From assembly GCA_015179045.1 (NCBI GenBank), contig WHUZ01000007.1, positions 434,001 to 498,000 of the forward strand: a stretch of DNA of 64,000 nucleotides, read 5' to 3'. The notes below the pieces were generated by a model. That model ran no database searches and was not told the origin of the DNA. It saw only the letters and a program-made list of their open reading frames with translations. Origin of the DNA: Kalaharituber pfeilii. Lineage: Eukaryota; Ascomycota; Pezizomycetes; Pezizales; Pezizaceae. Numbering within the stretch: position 1 is the first letter of the stretch; each line of letters begins with the position of its first letter. Made by a program: the position numbers and the translations under genes. Positions 24,572-35,561 of this stretch are shown piece after piece.

Positions 24572-25888
24572 CTACTCCTGAGGACTCCTCAGCCTATGGG
24601 GCCCTCGAGGCCGTAGTTGCGCCATGAGACCCCGGAGTTCTTCACGGCGCATATGTCCTGCGCGTTTTGCTTCTTCAACTGTTTCCCTCTCGCTCTGTGG
24701 TTCTTGTAGTTCTTGGAATTCTGAGACTTCATTGTTTGCACGTTCTGCTTGTTTTGCTGCTTCAATTTCCTCCTGTAGCCAGCTCTCATCATCCCTCATG
24801 ATAGCAAGCAGGTTGTGAAGAACTAGACAAGCCATAGTCCAATCGATCACCTTATTATGACCTTTCTCCTTATCCTCATTGAACCGGATTGGCAGATTGT
24901 TTAAGCTTGGCCAGCGAGCTTTCAAGACCCCAAATGCATGCTCAATTTTCAATCGTGGGATCGAGAGCTCATAATTGAATGCTGCATTGGGCCTCTGTCG
25001 CGAGGCAGGCTCCTTATATGGGGTGACTATATGTCTCTCAAGCTCATAGGCCTTATCTGCGAGTAGATATTCATCCGGTTTGAAGTAAGGTGCTTGATTT
25101 TGATAGAGGGCCGTACACTTAAATGCCGTAGAATCATCAACGCTTGCTGTATGACCCATCGAAGCCCATATAAACTGCCCTTCCCAGTCACAAATTGCTT
25201 GCAAATTGAAGCCGTAATTATTCTTTCTTGATATGTAAGCCTCCGGATCAAATTTTGGCTTCTCCTGAAGAATAATGATTGAGCTATCGAGGAAGCCAAT
25301 ACATTTCCGGAAGATGTCTGTAGGTGGATCCCGCTGTGCGCGCTCCTCATCTATTGGCCACCGAACATGCTCTGGCAATAGCCTGGCTAATAGATCAATT
25401 GTGCGCCACAGGTAAAGTAGTACTGTGCCTTTGCCGATGTTTGATTCAATTCTGTTTCTGTCTTCACCACCACCTTTCCCTCCCATAACATATAGTGCCA
25501 CTGCAACTTGTTGATATACAGGGCGGGCCGGGCGCCCACGACGAGGTTCTCTTCGACCCCAATAGCTCTCTCCACCAGCAATGCTGAGAAGCTCAACTAA
25601 GTGCCAGAACGAAGCCCGATGCATGCGGAAGAGAGCAAGAAACGAAGTCTCTGGATACTCATGAACTAACTTGTCGAGGGCATCGGAGTCATGCCGCCCT
25701 CCGCTCTCACTGCGATCGAGGTATCGATGAGCTGCAATTATATCATATATCTCAATCAAGTCCTCAAGATCCGAATCATGCCCCGAATCTGAGTCCGAAT
25801 CTGAATCGAGCTGGGTGATTATAAAATAATCTTGAATTAGATTGGCAAGATCTCGCTGAAGAATTGCTTTTTGACTAAGACGAGGCAT
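24572..25888 (-). mobile_element. PIF/Harbinger (HARBI1-like) DDE transposase, intact ORF
   Basis: A single uninterrupted frame of 438 residues starts at ATG 25888. It has an acidic Asp/Ser stretch (about 28-40), then the DDE_Tnp_4 fold. The catalytic triad can be placed: D201 in CIGFLDSSIII, D278 in YLLADKAYE and E316 in RLKIEHAFGVLKARWP. KNNYGFNLQAICDWEGQFIW and MGHTASVDDSTAF are the conserved strands between the first and second Asp. The C-terminal 60 residues are charged and helical (EEIEAAKQAERANNEVSEFQELQEPQ). The frame has no stops although the surroundings are decayed, so this copy is recent or under selection. I could not identify the terminal inverted repeats or the 3-bp target duplication. 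A domesticated host gene is the alternative. Confidence 0.9.
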
Positions 25889-27218
25889 TTTGAAAGGTAA
25901 TCTGGCTTGGTTTTGGGGGTAGGCCGCAGTTCAGATGAGGGTGACAAGGGGGCTATAAAGGAACTATCCTGGCATATGCAGTCAATATGAAATTTCGATG
26001 ATTATGATGAGTCAGCATAAGTGCAAGTGCAGAAGAGGTTTACGGTAGGCCCTGTTTGGTCCTAACATCGGTACGAATGGCCAAGACAGGATACCGTGCA
26101 ATTGGAACTGCAAAGTGTTTGTTTGCTACAATTTGACAATGTACCTACAGATATGCAGTGCCAAAAAAAAAACGGCAACCTGAAGGTTTGTTTGCTGCAA
26201 TCTCATTGTGCAAAAAAAGAAAAAAGAAAATTGATCCCATGAGCGAGTCTCAAGCTACTACTGCTATAGCACTCGATCAGCCTAGCCACAATGTCAGAAC
26301 TAAGAGCAAAGTGGACCTTCCATAGTCTCAAGCGGGAGTAACACACATGCATGAAACTCCGCTTAGAAACTCCGCTTAGTCAGGGTCTGGTTACGAGACT
26401 AGACCTTCCATAAGGACGCCGCGAGTTTGCCGAAAAATAGACCTCCTGTGAGTATGCATTTTCTTGCAATGCTTTGTTGAAAAATAACAGCATGTACTCT
26501 GTTATTTCTACTCCAATTGCCAATAATAGGTCCACAGAGTGAGGATATTGTGAGGTTGAGTTCTGCCATAATAGTGGTGCAATGCGATGTCGATGTTGTG
26601 ATGCAGTTTGCTGTGGCAAGCGAAAGGATACATGGCTATACTCACCTCCGTTGGACAGTTCCAATTTTTGCGGGCGGAAACTCAATAACCCTCTGCCTAA
26701 TTGGCTAAGTAGTACGCAATGAAGTATATGATTATTGAACATCCCCTAACAGGCCTGGACGCTCCCGCGTTACTTTAATTGCTTAGCCATTCCCTTAATT
26801 TAAATTGAGATGCCAATACATAGATACTTTGTCATCATTTAGAGCTCCTAAAACTAACTGTTCTCCTGGCCACTCTTGGAAGTAGTGTGAAGTTGCACTG
26901 ATCCTTTGACTGACAAAATCCCTTTTCCCCATTTACAGGGTAAACGGTGTACCAATTGAAGTCAAAGTAAAAACGTTTTTAAAACGTTGATTTTTCTTTG
27001 TCCTTTTTTACATGCTTTGTTTATTGAGGTTTGAAATTTGTTATGTAGAAGTTAATTCACTCGAGGGTTGTATTCTCAGCCAACGAATTAATTAGCCTGG
27101 CAAAATCATTAACCATATAAAACGGCAGAAGGGAAAAAATAAAAAATATACATATATATATAAATAAATATATAATAAAAAGAAATATGATAGCGGCTAA
27201 CAGAATCCCAGAACGTTC
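25889..27218. other. Spacer between transposase and acyl-CoA synthetase
   Basis: It holds the 79-bp 9-bp-flanked insert at 26314-26410, a GGCCCTGTTTGG word at 26048 that resembles Harbinger/Tourist ends but has no partner I can find, and an imperfect direct repeat GTTTGTTTGCTRCAAT at about 26118 and 26187. 27130-27190 is AT-rich. No gene is supported. Confidence 0.45.
26314..26410. mobile_element. 79-bp miniature element with 9-bp target duplication (copy B)
   Basis: GACCTTCCA (26314-26322) is repeated at 26402-26410. Between them a 79-bp insert starts TAGTCTCAAGCGGG and ends GGTCTGGTTACGAGACTA, so its outermost seven bases are a perfect inverted repeat (TAGTCTC/GAGACTA). Its right end is the same 15-mer found alone at 14266-14280 and 56036-56050. 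Inside is an exact tandem AAACTCCGCTTAG / AAACTCCGCTTAG. Nine-base duplications are typical of Mutator-like (MULE, fungal Hop) elements; the family assignment is inference. Confidence 0.72.
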
Positions 27219-29509
27219 TCAGCATCGACAAATCTTAGTCGACCCTAAACCTTCTTTAGATTCTACACCATTTCTCTCACAATTTCGTCCCCCCCCCACA
27301 ATCCCCTCCCAATCCCTCCTCGTAAACGGCACATACCCTGTGCCCTCCTCCCCCGTCCTTCCACTTCCCAACCACCATACCCTCTCCTCCTCCCTCCCGA
27401 CCCACCCCTCCTCCCCTTCCCCTACAGTCCCTACCTTTCCCGGATCCACCCCTTCCGTTCTCAACCCCGTCTTCACATGCTTGTTCGTCCCCGTAACCTC
27501 CATGGGTTTCCCCATCGTCCTCACAAATACTGGTACTTTGAATCTTGGCATTACCCTCTTTGCCCATTCGCCCAGTTCACGCATGTACTCTTCCCCTCCT
27601 ACCCCCGGCGACAGCGTAAACGCCGCGCACCCAGCCCGCCCATCATGGTTCGGCAGTTCGATACCATACACATTACACTCTTGTATCCCCCCGCTAGGGA
27701 ACCTCGCAAATGTCTCTGCAACATCATTCGTCGACACGTTCTCCGACTTCCACCTGTACGTATCCCCGATTCTGTCCACGAAATATAAGAACCCATCAAG
27801 GTCCCATCTCTGCACATCGCCCGTCCTGAACCACGCGTCCCCTTTCTTAAACACGTCCCGCAAAATCTTCTTCTCTGTCGCCTCCTTGTTGTTAAAGTAT
27901 CCCTGAAACGACTTAGTGATATCGTTTTGGTCAAGCTCCCAAAGAAGCTCTCCCGGCTCACCCCACTCTGCACGCACGCAGAAGCCCGTCTGGGGGTCCC
28001 GCATCGGCATCTCGGTCTCGTAGTCTACTTTCACAATCTGATGCTTTTTGCCCACAAGAACCTTGATTAGCCACCCAGCCCTCCCCACCGCCCCCATCCC
28101 ATATGGGCCCGTATTATAATTCCACACCCCAGTCGTTCCCTCCGTCGTCGCATAAAACTCCGCGATAACAGGAATATTAAACCTCTCTCTAAACTGATCC
28201 CAAATCTCTGGTCTCAACCCGTTCCCGAACGCTATCCGGACATTGTGGTTGTGGTCTTCCGCAGGGTCGGCGGGTTTCGGGGCCGCGAGGAGGTATCGGC
28301 ACGTCTCGCCGACGTATTGGATAATTGTGGCTTTGCTCGCTTTAACTTCGGGCCAAAAGGTGCGATTGGAGAAGCGCCGGCCGAGGGAGAGGGTGGCAGC
28401 CGATTGGATGACAGCGGCGCAGCCGAGGAGCAGCGCGGAGGAGTGGTAGAGTGGCATGCAAGTGTAGAAAATGTCGGCGGGGCGAAGGCGAAGGAAGTGT
28501 TTGATGAAGACGGAAGCGTAGTGGGTTTTAGAGAATGAGATGTTGGCAGGCTTGGGGAGGCCGGTTGTGCCACTATGGTTTTTCCATGTATTAGCTCTCT
28601 AGCCCAATCAAATTGCAATACCAAAAAGCTGTCTTTCATTTATCAATGATTAAATTAGCTGTGATGGGTAATGCCCACCTAGTATACACCAGTGCACCAG
28701 TATCCCCAATCTTCCTCCCTCCTACTAACGCATCTGGCTCCCTCCTCCCAGTCCAAGTGTCTACTACCCTCTCCACCCCCTCATCAAAAATCAATACCTC
28801 CCTCTCCGTAAACTGTGCATCCTGAGGAACCTCCTCCGTCACAAGCCTCTCACGTGTCTTGTTCCCCTCCTCTCCAGCCAACACCTTTCCTGCGACCTCC
28901 TGGTCCACAATCACCAGCCTCGCCGACGATGTCTTGATTGAATGCATCAGTGCATCCCCGCCTAGGTTGTAGTTCACCATCGCGGCCTTCGCGCCAATAC
29001 TCCACAAGCCCAACCACAGCCAGATAAACGCCGGTTTGTTAATAAAGTCCATCGCTACCACCTCGTCTCGCGCGACATGATGGCGGTCTTTCAGCCATGA
29101 TCCATACTTGAGTATAGTCTCGTATGCTTGGCGGTATGTCCAAGTGCGGCCTTCAAAGATGAGGAATGGATGTTCAGAGAACTTAGGATTGAGAGCCTGC
29201 GCTTCGAGTTGGAAGAAGATGTTGAGCTTGTTTCGACGCTCAGCGCGGTTCCTGGAGATGCTACCGATGATGAATGAGCCAAGTGTGCGGATGTCTTGGA
29301 CAATGTCGGCTTTGGCATCCATGTAGCTGAGGAGGGCGGCCGCGGGAAGAGCGGTTTTGAGGAGAACTGCGAAATGGGGTTAGCTACATAGTTGGGGCGA
29401 AAGGGCATGGGTAGCATATATAAGACTTGATTGATGGAGGCCGAGAGAAGAGAAGGGAGAAGTGAGTGGACGACGAGCAGGAGGGGGCGCGGGACACACA
29501 AGGAGCCAT
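27219..29509 (-). CDS. FAT1: Very long-chain acyl-CoA synthetase / fatty acid transporter (FAT1/FATP family)
   Basis: Exons 29509-29500, 29366-28679 and 28572-27219, introns of 133 and 106 nt, give 683 residues. It activates long and very long fatty acids with ATP and CoA and couples uptake to activation, on ER, lipid body or peroxisome membranes. MAPFLLKTALPAAALLSYMDAKADI is the N-terminal membrane anchor. The AMP-binding motif VYTSGTTGLPKPANISFSKTHY is restored by the second splice. FYATTEGTTGVWNY.. and GDAWFRTGDVQRWDLDGFLYFVDRIGDTYRWKSENVSTNDV are FATP-family signatures. Oddity: the last 22 residues (RNCERNG..KICRC) follow a run of nine G on the coding strand (27298-27289 region). One extra G would instead end the protein in VGGGTKL, a peroxisomal-signal-like tail usual for this family. 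Either a frameshift or a homopolymer error is likely. The minute first coding exon rests on frame continuity. Confidence 0.9.
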
Positions 29510-30534
29510 CTGGATGGGAATTGTGACCCTCTCAGTTTAGTCAGCGGGGTATAGCTGGTCCGTTTATCTGCGGCTCCGTAATGGCTTTATATTGACCTGT
29601 TGAAGCTGTTCGCCTGGGGGTGGGACGGTCACACTCAGGGCCGAGCTCAAATCTGGCGCATCAAGGTGAAAAAAGTGTGAAAGTGTGTGAAGTGGACGAA
29701 GCTCTAACCAAGTAAATAACCACAATTGCGGGGGATTGGCGGGGCCGGGGGATGGGGGTGGGGGGTGGGGGGTGGGGTGCGCTGTTCGATATGTGGAGAA
29801 AGCACAAGACACAAGCCGCACTATCTCCTGGCCTTGCGCAGTGCCTCGGACACGATGAGGGTGCTCTGTCGAGAGTGTGGGCACAGGTGATGGTGCTTGC
29901 AGGGGGTGGAGGGAGGCAGGGCGTGCGAGTCTGGTGGACGCTGCTTGTGCCGAGGTACAGAGCACGTGGGCTGCTTGCGGCTGCAACCCTGGCGGTGGCA
30001 GCTAAGCTCGATTTCGGCATCCAGCTCGGCCTCGCCGGCGTCAGCAGGCCCAGGCGAGAGCCAAGAGGCAACAATGCGATGCCCTATCATATTTGCAGGT
30101 AGCGGTCCCTTTTGTTTGCTTGCTTGCTTGCTTGTGACGCCCTACGTACCTGTATACTCTAGGTACAGGAAGCATAAAAACAGGTATGCTTTACTCCTTA
30201 CGGAGTATGGTGCGCAACCAATCCTCCCTGCCCAACCAACGGGAAAAACAAAAAACAGAGAAGCCGACGCAGCATCCGTCAAAATCCATCGTGATGAGTG
30301 ATAATTTGTAACTTCAACAGGAGAAAAATAATGAAGTAAGTGACGTAAGAATAATATTCAAGGAAAGTAGGCCAGAGAAAGGAAAGAAAAGGGCCGAGAT
30401 TCACAGATAAGAAGCAAAACCATAAAACCAGGCAAGATGGAAAAAATAAATAAATAAAAATGAACAAAAAAGTGCACCGAATTCCTATTCCTCGCATCAT
30501 TTATGCTATTCTTATCTTATAGGCTGATCGTCTG
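29510..30534. other. Intergenic between acyl-CoA synthetase and PAP2 gene
   Basis: This is the upstream flank of the minus-strand acyl-CoA synthetase and the downstream flank of the PAP2 gene. 29560-30110 is GC-rich with a G-rich run (GGGGGTGGGGGGTGG type) near 29748-29776. Several overlapping frames on both strands there result from base composition. A short TTGC tandem lies near 30115-30132. No gene is supported. Confidence 0.5.
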
Positions 30535-32252
30535 TCACTCCACCCCCTTCGGACTATCCCCAGTCCCGCCTGTCCCCAATACTTTCGTGAATCCATCGCC
30601 ACTGCTGCTTGCTCCAGTTTGCCTCCCAGGCGGTGAATAACCAGTGGTCCCTGATCGTTGGTATTCCTCTGCTATAGGGTCAAACGGTAGATTCTGGCCC
30701 GCAACTGCGCTTGTAGCGGCTGCAATGGCCTGTTTACGGTCCTCGCTCTCATGAGAGCCTTGTGTGGATTGTGTGTTCCGTCTATGTGGAGGAGCTCCAA
30801 TGGCACGGCTCCCATATTGCTGGTATACAGCGTCAGCTTGTGCTGGTATGCCACGCTGTTCTCTCATCTCATAAGTATCTGCATCCTCTGACAAATATTC
30901 CTCATCGTGCGAAGCCGTTGGAAAATATGTTGCGTCGGTTGCTGGAGGAAGCGTTGGCTGTATTGGGGATGTTCCTGTATAATCATAATAAAAGTTATGA
31001 GCTTCTGTCCGCATACGATCTAAGGTTTCCATGCTCTCAGTATACTGACGTCTTCTTTGAGCAGCATCGGCAGCCATCCCGCCCTCTGTCATTGGGGCGC
31101 CGCTGGCTCCAGTCGATAAACCCCTCATATTCATTTGATATCCAGCTTTACCCTCCTCCTCATTTGGGGCTCGTATGAAGCCATCGCCAGAGTCGAGGGC
31201 ATTAAGACTTTGATCACCCTTGCCCCAAGACCGCATTGGATGTGCGCGGCCTTTGAGATGTGTCTGGCTCAATGGTGGAAAGTATTGTCTGTATGACACC
31301 CAGGCAGTGAACACACCAAGGATCGAACTGGAGATGACATCAAAAGGATGATGACGGGCATCCATTATCCGTGAAATGGATATCATAGAAGCAGCAAGCA
31401 ACGGAACCAATATAAGAACCGTCTTCCAAACCTCACCACGATTGTCCAGAATATGGAGTTTCCCAGCTAGGTACAATGAAAGATACCCCAATCCGGCAAA
31501 TGCAGCTATCGAACGAGATATCAGTCACCTGTTGAGCGTGGGTGTAACAGAATGTAGACTACTCACTGCTACTGTGCCCACTTGGCCAACTCTTGAACCC
31601 ATCCTTCAGTATATAGCGATCCCCCCTGCATTGATCATAACTAGTCAAGCCGACCTTGGGTTCAATCCAGGCAGGATCCGGATCACATCTAGCAATGATA
31701 TCCGGTCTAGGCTTGCCAGTTAAGTTTTTCAAGGCACCAGTGACGGTAATTACGGCTGCTACCGATAAACCTAAACCCAATATCCCGGCGTTCATCTCCC
31801 ATAGCCTTTCAGGCATTGTATACCTTGCCCAGCGGTGTCGCGCAAGGGGTGTTTTGTGATGTGAGTACAACCCATCAATGAACAACGTCCATATAATGAT
31901 CACAAGCATAGGAAATGCACAGGCTACTAATGCTGCTAGCCATGGTGGAACTCGCTCAGGGTCAGCAAATGGATATTGTAGACTTTTATTGTCAAGTGAA
32001 AATCGTTGATGATGCGGCTCCGCCTTATCAAGTGCAGAAAAAGCAATAATAAAAACTCTGTAGTTGCCGGTATATTAGACAGTGGTGGACACTGATCTCA
32101 AGGAAGGGTTTACAAACATTATGATTACATAGTCGAAGATATATCTGCAGACAATGTCGCGGTCAGCGATATGGACGAATAAATGTCTGATGCAGGTACT
32201 TGACTCACGATATTATAACCCTATTGGGCAGTATACCTTTCAGCATCTGCAT
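30535..32252 (-). CDS. PAP2-family lipid phosphatase (DPP1/LPP-like)
   Basis: Four exons (32252-32209, 32144-32118, 32057-31567, 31505-30535) code for 510 residues. The three phosphatase motifs are complete: K134NLTGKPRPD, PSGH at 182-185 (split by the last intron just after SS), and SRIMDARHHPFDV from residue 232. Six hydrophobic spans surround them, as in diacylglycerol pyrophosphate/phosphatidate phosphatases that dephosphorylate membrane lipids at vacuole or Golgi-like membranes. After about residue 255 comes a 250-residue hydrophilic tail rich in Ser, Gly, Gln and Asp, far longer than in yeast Dpp1 or Lpp1, and probably disordered and regulatory. The start is the first ATG of a tandem MQM; the 27-nt second exon was placed by frame and by the hydrophobic YIFDYVIIIVFIIAF segment. 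Confidence 0.9.
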
Positions 32253-33970
32253 TATCAGGAATAGCTTGAACGCTCAGTGCTGTCAAAGCCGATTTCGCAA
32301 GCTACTTTGCTAGAAATATCTTCGTCCAAACAGCTTGTTGGAATGGGGGATCTTTTAAGAGTGGATCAGAATTGAATGCACAAATCGCCAGAGTCGAGCG
32401 GTGGTGCTGCTGCTGCGTGCGTCCCGTATGGAAAAGCTCAATGGTGCGTTGTCGATGGCCGCTGTGTGGTGTCGTGTGCTGGTTTTCCGGATGAGCGGCT
32501 GAACGTAGTACAGAAGCACAACGGCTGCGGAAGGGGTGCTGGAGTGGAAATCACCGCCGCACGCTTCTGAGTATAAGGACAGCAAGCAGCTGGAACGTCT
32601 GGAACGACGTGGGCGGAGTCTGGGTGTAGTCGAGAAACGCTTGAGCTCGTGGGTGCGCGGGAGTGAGAGTTAGACAACAGAACGATATGCAGCGGCGGCC
32701 TTTTTCTTGTAGTTCACTTTTTCTTTTTTTTTTTCTTTTTTCCCTTTTCCCCCCCTTCCCTTCAATATTTTTTATTCTCTGGCACCAAGTGGTTGGCCAG
32801 TCCCCCGTTGATCTAGAACCTGTCCCCGTCAGCTTGCGCCGAGCTTGCGAATGTAATAAGTCAAGCAGCCAGGCCGAACACAATGCCATACCACACGGCC
32901 ACATTTGGGGGGGCGAACCTCCTGGACACTGCCCCGACGCAGACACACCTAACTACGCAAGTTGAGAAGAGACCCTGTCCGAAATGCTCCGTATTACTGG
33001 TCTTTTTTCCTGCATCTGGCGGCATGCACGAGGATTACGCAGCTCAGCCCGCCCGCCTATCCCTTCATCGCCCTACAGTCCGCTCTGCTTTCCTCGCCCG
33101 AGCATCTTGGAGTATTGAAATTAAAAAAAAAAAAAAAAGAGCATCTTGGTGTTGCACCGGCGCATGGATCGCGCCTAGGTTTACTATTACCAGGCATTTA
33201 AGCACCTGGGTTATCATATCGTCCACGGTTGCTCCAAGCGTGAAGGGGCTTCCAAGTCTGCCCCCATTCGACGTTCTGGATCTGCTTATGCTCAGGGGCC
33301 AGCAGCACAGTGCAACAGAAATAGGTTAAAACAGCCCTCGGAGCCAGGCCGCGCCTAGCCCCACACAGGTATGGGCACATCCCAGGATACGACGATCAAA
33401 CGCATCAGACTCGTGCCCACGCATCTTGTGCTTGAAATGCTTCCAAACCCAACGCCTGAAAGAAACTATGGACTGTTCGTCAAGAAAAGGTTCTGGCGGG
33501 CAAGAAAACGAAGTCCTCAAGACGTGAGAGCGGCCCACTCCAATGGGACCTATTCCCGAGATCAAATGCCCCCCCCAAAAATTATTCGCAATGGTTCCAA
33601 GTGCGCCCCGGCCACAACCTGCGCTGCGTGCTTACCGAGAAGACTTGTGTGGCCAAGTAAAGGTGCCATGAGAGCGACATCCAAATTTCATGGTGTTAGA
33701 TCTCCGTATGGTAGACTTATCTTTGTATCAGTCAGGTTACTTGTACAAAGAAATCCTGATGGCTAGTCTGTAATGTCCAGGCTGGGATTGCTAGCTGAGA
33801 ATCATCGTACCCTTGGCTTTTAACACAGTGGGCCTGCCATTCTCATTCTTCAAGAAGTAGTCAGTTCGACAGAACAGATGGTACGTATGTTCACCTCAAG
33901 CCAATGCTGTCTGCTGTTTGTGGCTTCTGGCTACAAACATGCACAACATCTAAAACTGTTTGAAATACTG

Positions 33971-34108
33971 CGCTAGTTCGGAAAGTATTGGAACGCTGCA
34001 TAAAACGTATGCGCTATTCGCGTTTTGGAATAGAGCGAAGTGGCCCTATGCAAAAGAGCGAAGAGCGCGTACGATTTATGCAGCGTTCCAATACTTTCCG
34101 AACCAGCG
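33971..34108. mobile_element. 138-bp palindromic foldback/MITE
   Basis: A 29-base perfect inverted repeat (33976-34004 and 34075-34103, starting GTTCGGAAAGTATTGGAACG) extends outward with one mismatch to 33971/34108 and inward with scattered mismatches almost to the centre, so nearly the whole segment is one hairpin. No coding capacity and no clear target duplication. It is unrelated in sequence to the CTAG-ended MITEs at the left of the window. Confidence 0.75.
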
Positions 34109-34154
34109 AGTAGATTCACCCGCTTGCAACTTCAGTGCACTATTCCAGACGAGT

Positions 34155-34832
34155 AAAAATCCGGTATAGCAAGGTTCTGGGTATAGAACAAAACGCTTGG
34201 CAGCTGTAAAGGGGGATGGCAAAAATTTGTATAGAAATCGACTAGAGTAGGAAATAAACAAGTGTAGCAAACATCAACTCAATCCGAGTCTATTCAGTAT
34301 TCATCGCTCTCACCATTGAGAAAAGCGTCGAGCCTTAAAAGTTCTTGGGCAGCATCAAATATGCAAGCATCGACTAGAGCCAAAGCATGCAACTCTGACT
34401 GTTTCTCTAAAAGCCCATCAATTCACACAAAGAAGCTTCAAACTTTACAAGCATGGTTCGAGTCTTCCAACAGCAGCAGCGGCAGCAGTGGTAGCAGCAA
34501 TGGCAACAGCGGTGGCGGCAGCAGTGGTGCCAGCAGTGGTGGCAGCAGCAATAGATAGCAAGTGATAGCAGCGGCGGTGACAGCAGTAGTGGTATCATAG
34601 CAGTGACAGCAACAGAGTGGTAAACAACCAGACTAAGTGGTAAAGTGGGGTAGTCTAAGATGTATTAGTATTAGCGTGTAGTCTGGTATAGCAAATATTA
34701 TTTGTATGGAGACAGGGTACTTGTCTGGAGGTTTCTGTCCGGTCCAGTATTGTTAGGGCGTCCGGTATAGCAAATTTATATGGGAAACGGTTGTCCGAAT
34801 CAGAGGCCATCCGGCATAGTAAGGTTAGACTG
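34155..34832. mobile_element. Second copy of the CCGGTATAGC TIR element, left end lost
   Basis: The right terminus (CCATCCGGCATAGTAAGGTTAGACTG, ending at 34832 before TA) matches the right end of the nested element at 2559-3032. Order is shared: CCGGTATAGCAAGGTT near the left, AGCAAACATC, then GCATCAAATATG (34352 on), then a CAG/GTGGCAGC microsatellite (about 34470-34610), then several TCCGGTATAGC motifs. I see no matching left terminus. Differences from the 2559-3032 copy are largely C/T and G/A. Confidence 0.65.
34462..34612. repeat. Imperfect CAG/GCAGTGG microsatellite inside the TIR element
   Basis: The sequence is built of GCAGCAGYGG-like triplet units with interruptions (CAGCAGCGGCAGCAGTGGTAG and similar). 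An analogous but shorter tract occurs at 2950-3000 in the related element, so the microsatellite travels with the element rather than belonging to a gene. Confidence 0.65.
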
Positions 34833-35561
34833 TAGATGTAAGTTTCATATGAGATCGGCACGGTTGGTAATGTGTAAATAAATCAATCGTCCGTTGAAAA
34901 ACATGTCAGGGAAGCTCATACCAACATAGAGTATCACTCCTCTGTATCCACTGCTAGCCAGCATATCAGCAATCAAATTACAGCATATAACATGATTATA
35001 TTTCCTCATTTGTCCGCAAAGTAAGTAATCAACATCGAATATGGAAATAAATCAAGTATTAAAAAAAAAAAAAAAAAAAAAGGCTAAAGAAAGTTTTTTC
35101 CAAAAAAAAATAATAATAATAATAATAAAATAAAGGTGGTGCTAAATTGCATAAATCAATACCAATAGTAGGTGCATTCAAATTCCACAAAATTGCGTAT
35201 TCATAAAACGTAACCCCAAAACACCCGCGGGTACAAACCCTGCAGCTTGCCCTCCATGAGAACATATGAAATAAAAGAAACCATATTTTTAAGATATATG
35301 CGAATACTGGAGAAAGAGGCCTGTAGAACAATGTGAGAAGGGAGGAACTGGGTAACTGGATAGGAGGAGAAATATGAATAAATGCCACTATCTGGCATGC
35401 TGAAAATGTAGTGGCATATTACCCTAATAAACTCCTCTTTTGTCAGTTGAAATATCCACAAACCATCATTGGTTATAGCCGTAGTTAAAATAAACATGTA
35501 AAGGTAAGCAATATAAATACTGAATGGGATAAGGCGTCCGCACATTATGGTAATTCTAGAA

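Larger units (their letters stand above)
32253..35561. other. Intergenic with TIR elements
   Basis: No gene supported. 32253-32900 is the upstream region of the PAP2 gene, with a T/C-rich tract at 32715-32770. 33122-33139 is an A run. A 138-bp palindromic element lies at 33971-34108 and a decayed TIR element at about 34155-34832 (both listed). 35060-35130 is A-rich with ATA/ATT repeats. Frames in the microsatellite near 34460-34600 are repeat-driven. Confidence 0.45.

Noticed and set aside
26048..26072. GGCCCTGTTTGG word resembling a Harbinger/Tourist terminal repeat
   Set aside because: It points away from the transposase, and I found no inverted partner on either side, so I could not define an element with it.
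29091..29501. Separate 136-codon frame at the start of the acyl-CoA synthetase
   Set aside because: It reads through the first intron and then runs out of frame with the conserved protein; the real first exon is only ten coding bases.
29564..30102. Several overlapping 90-140-codon frames on both strands
   Set aside because: Result of high GC and few stop codons upstream of the acyl-CoA synthetase; no motif, membrane or splice pattern supports any of them.
34462..34612. CAG/GCAGTGG repeats as a coding poly-Ser/Gly gene or CRISPR-like array
   Set aside because: Units are irregular triplets without unique spacers, lie within a transposon copy, and the frame is not supported outside the repeat.
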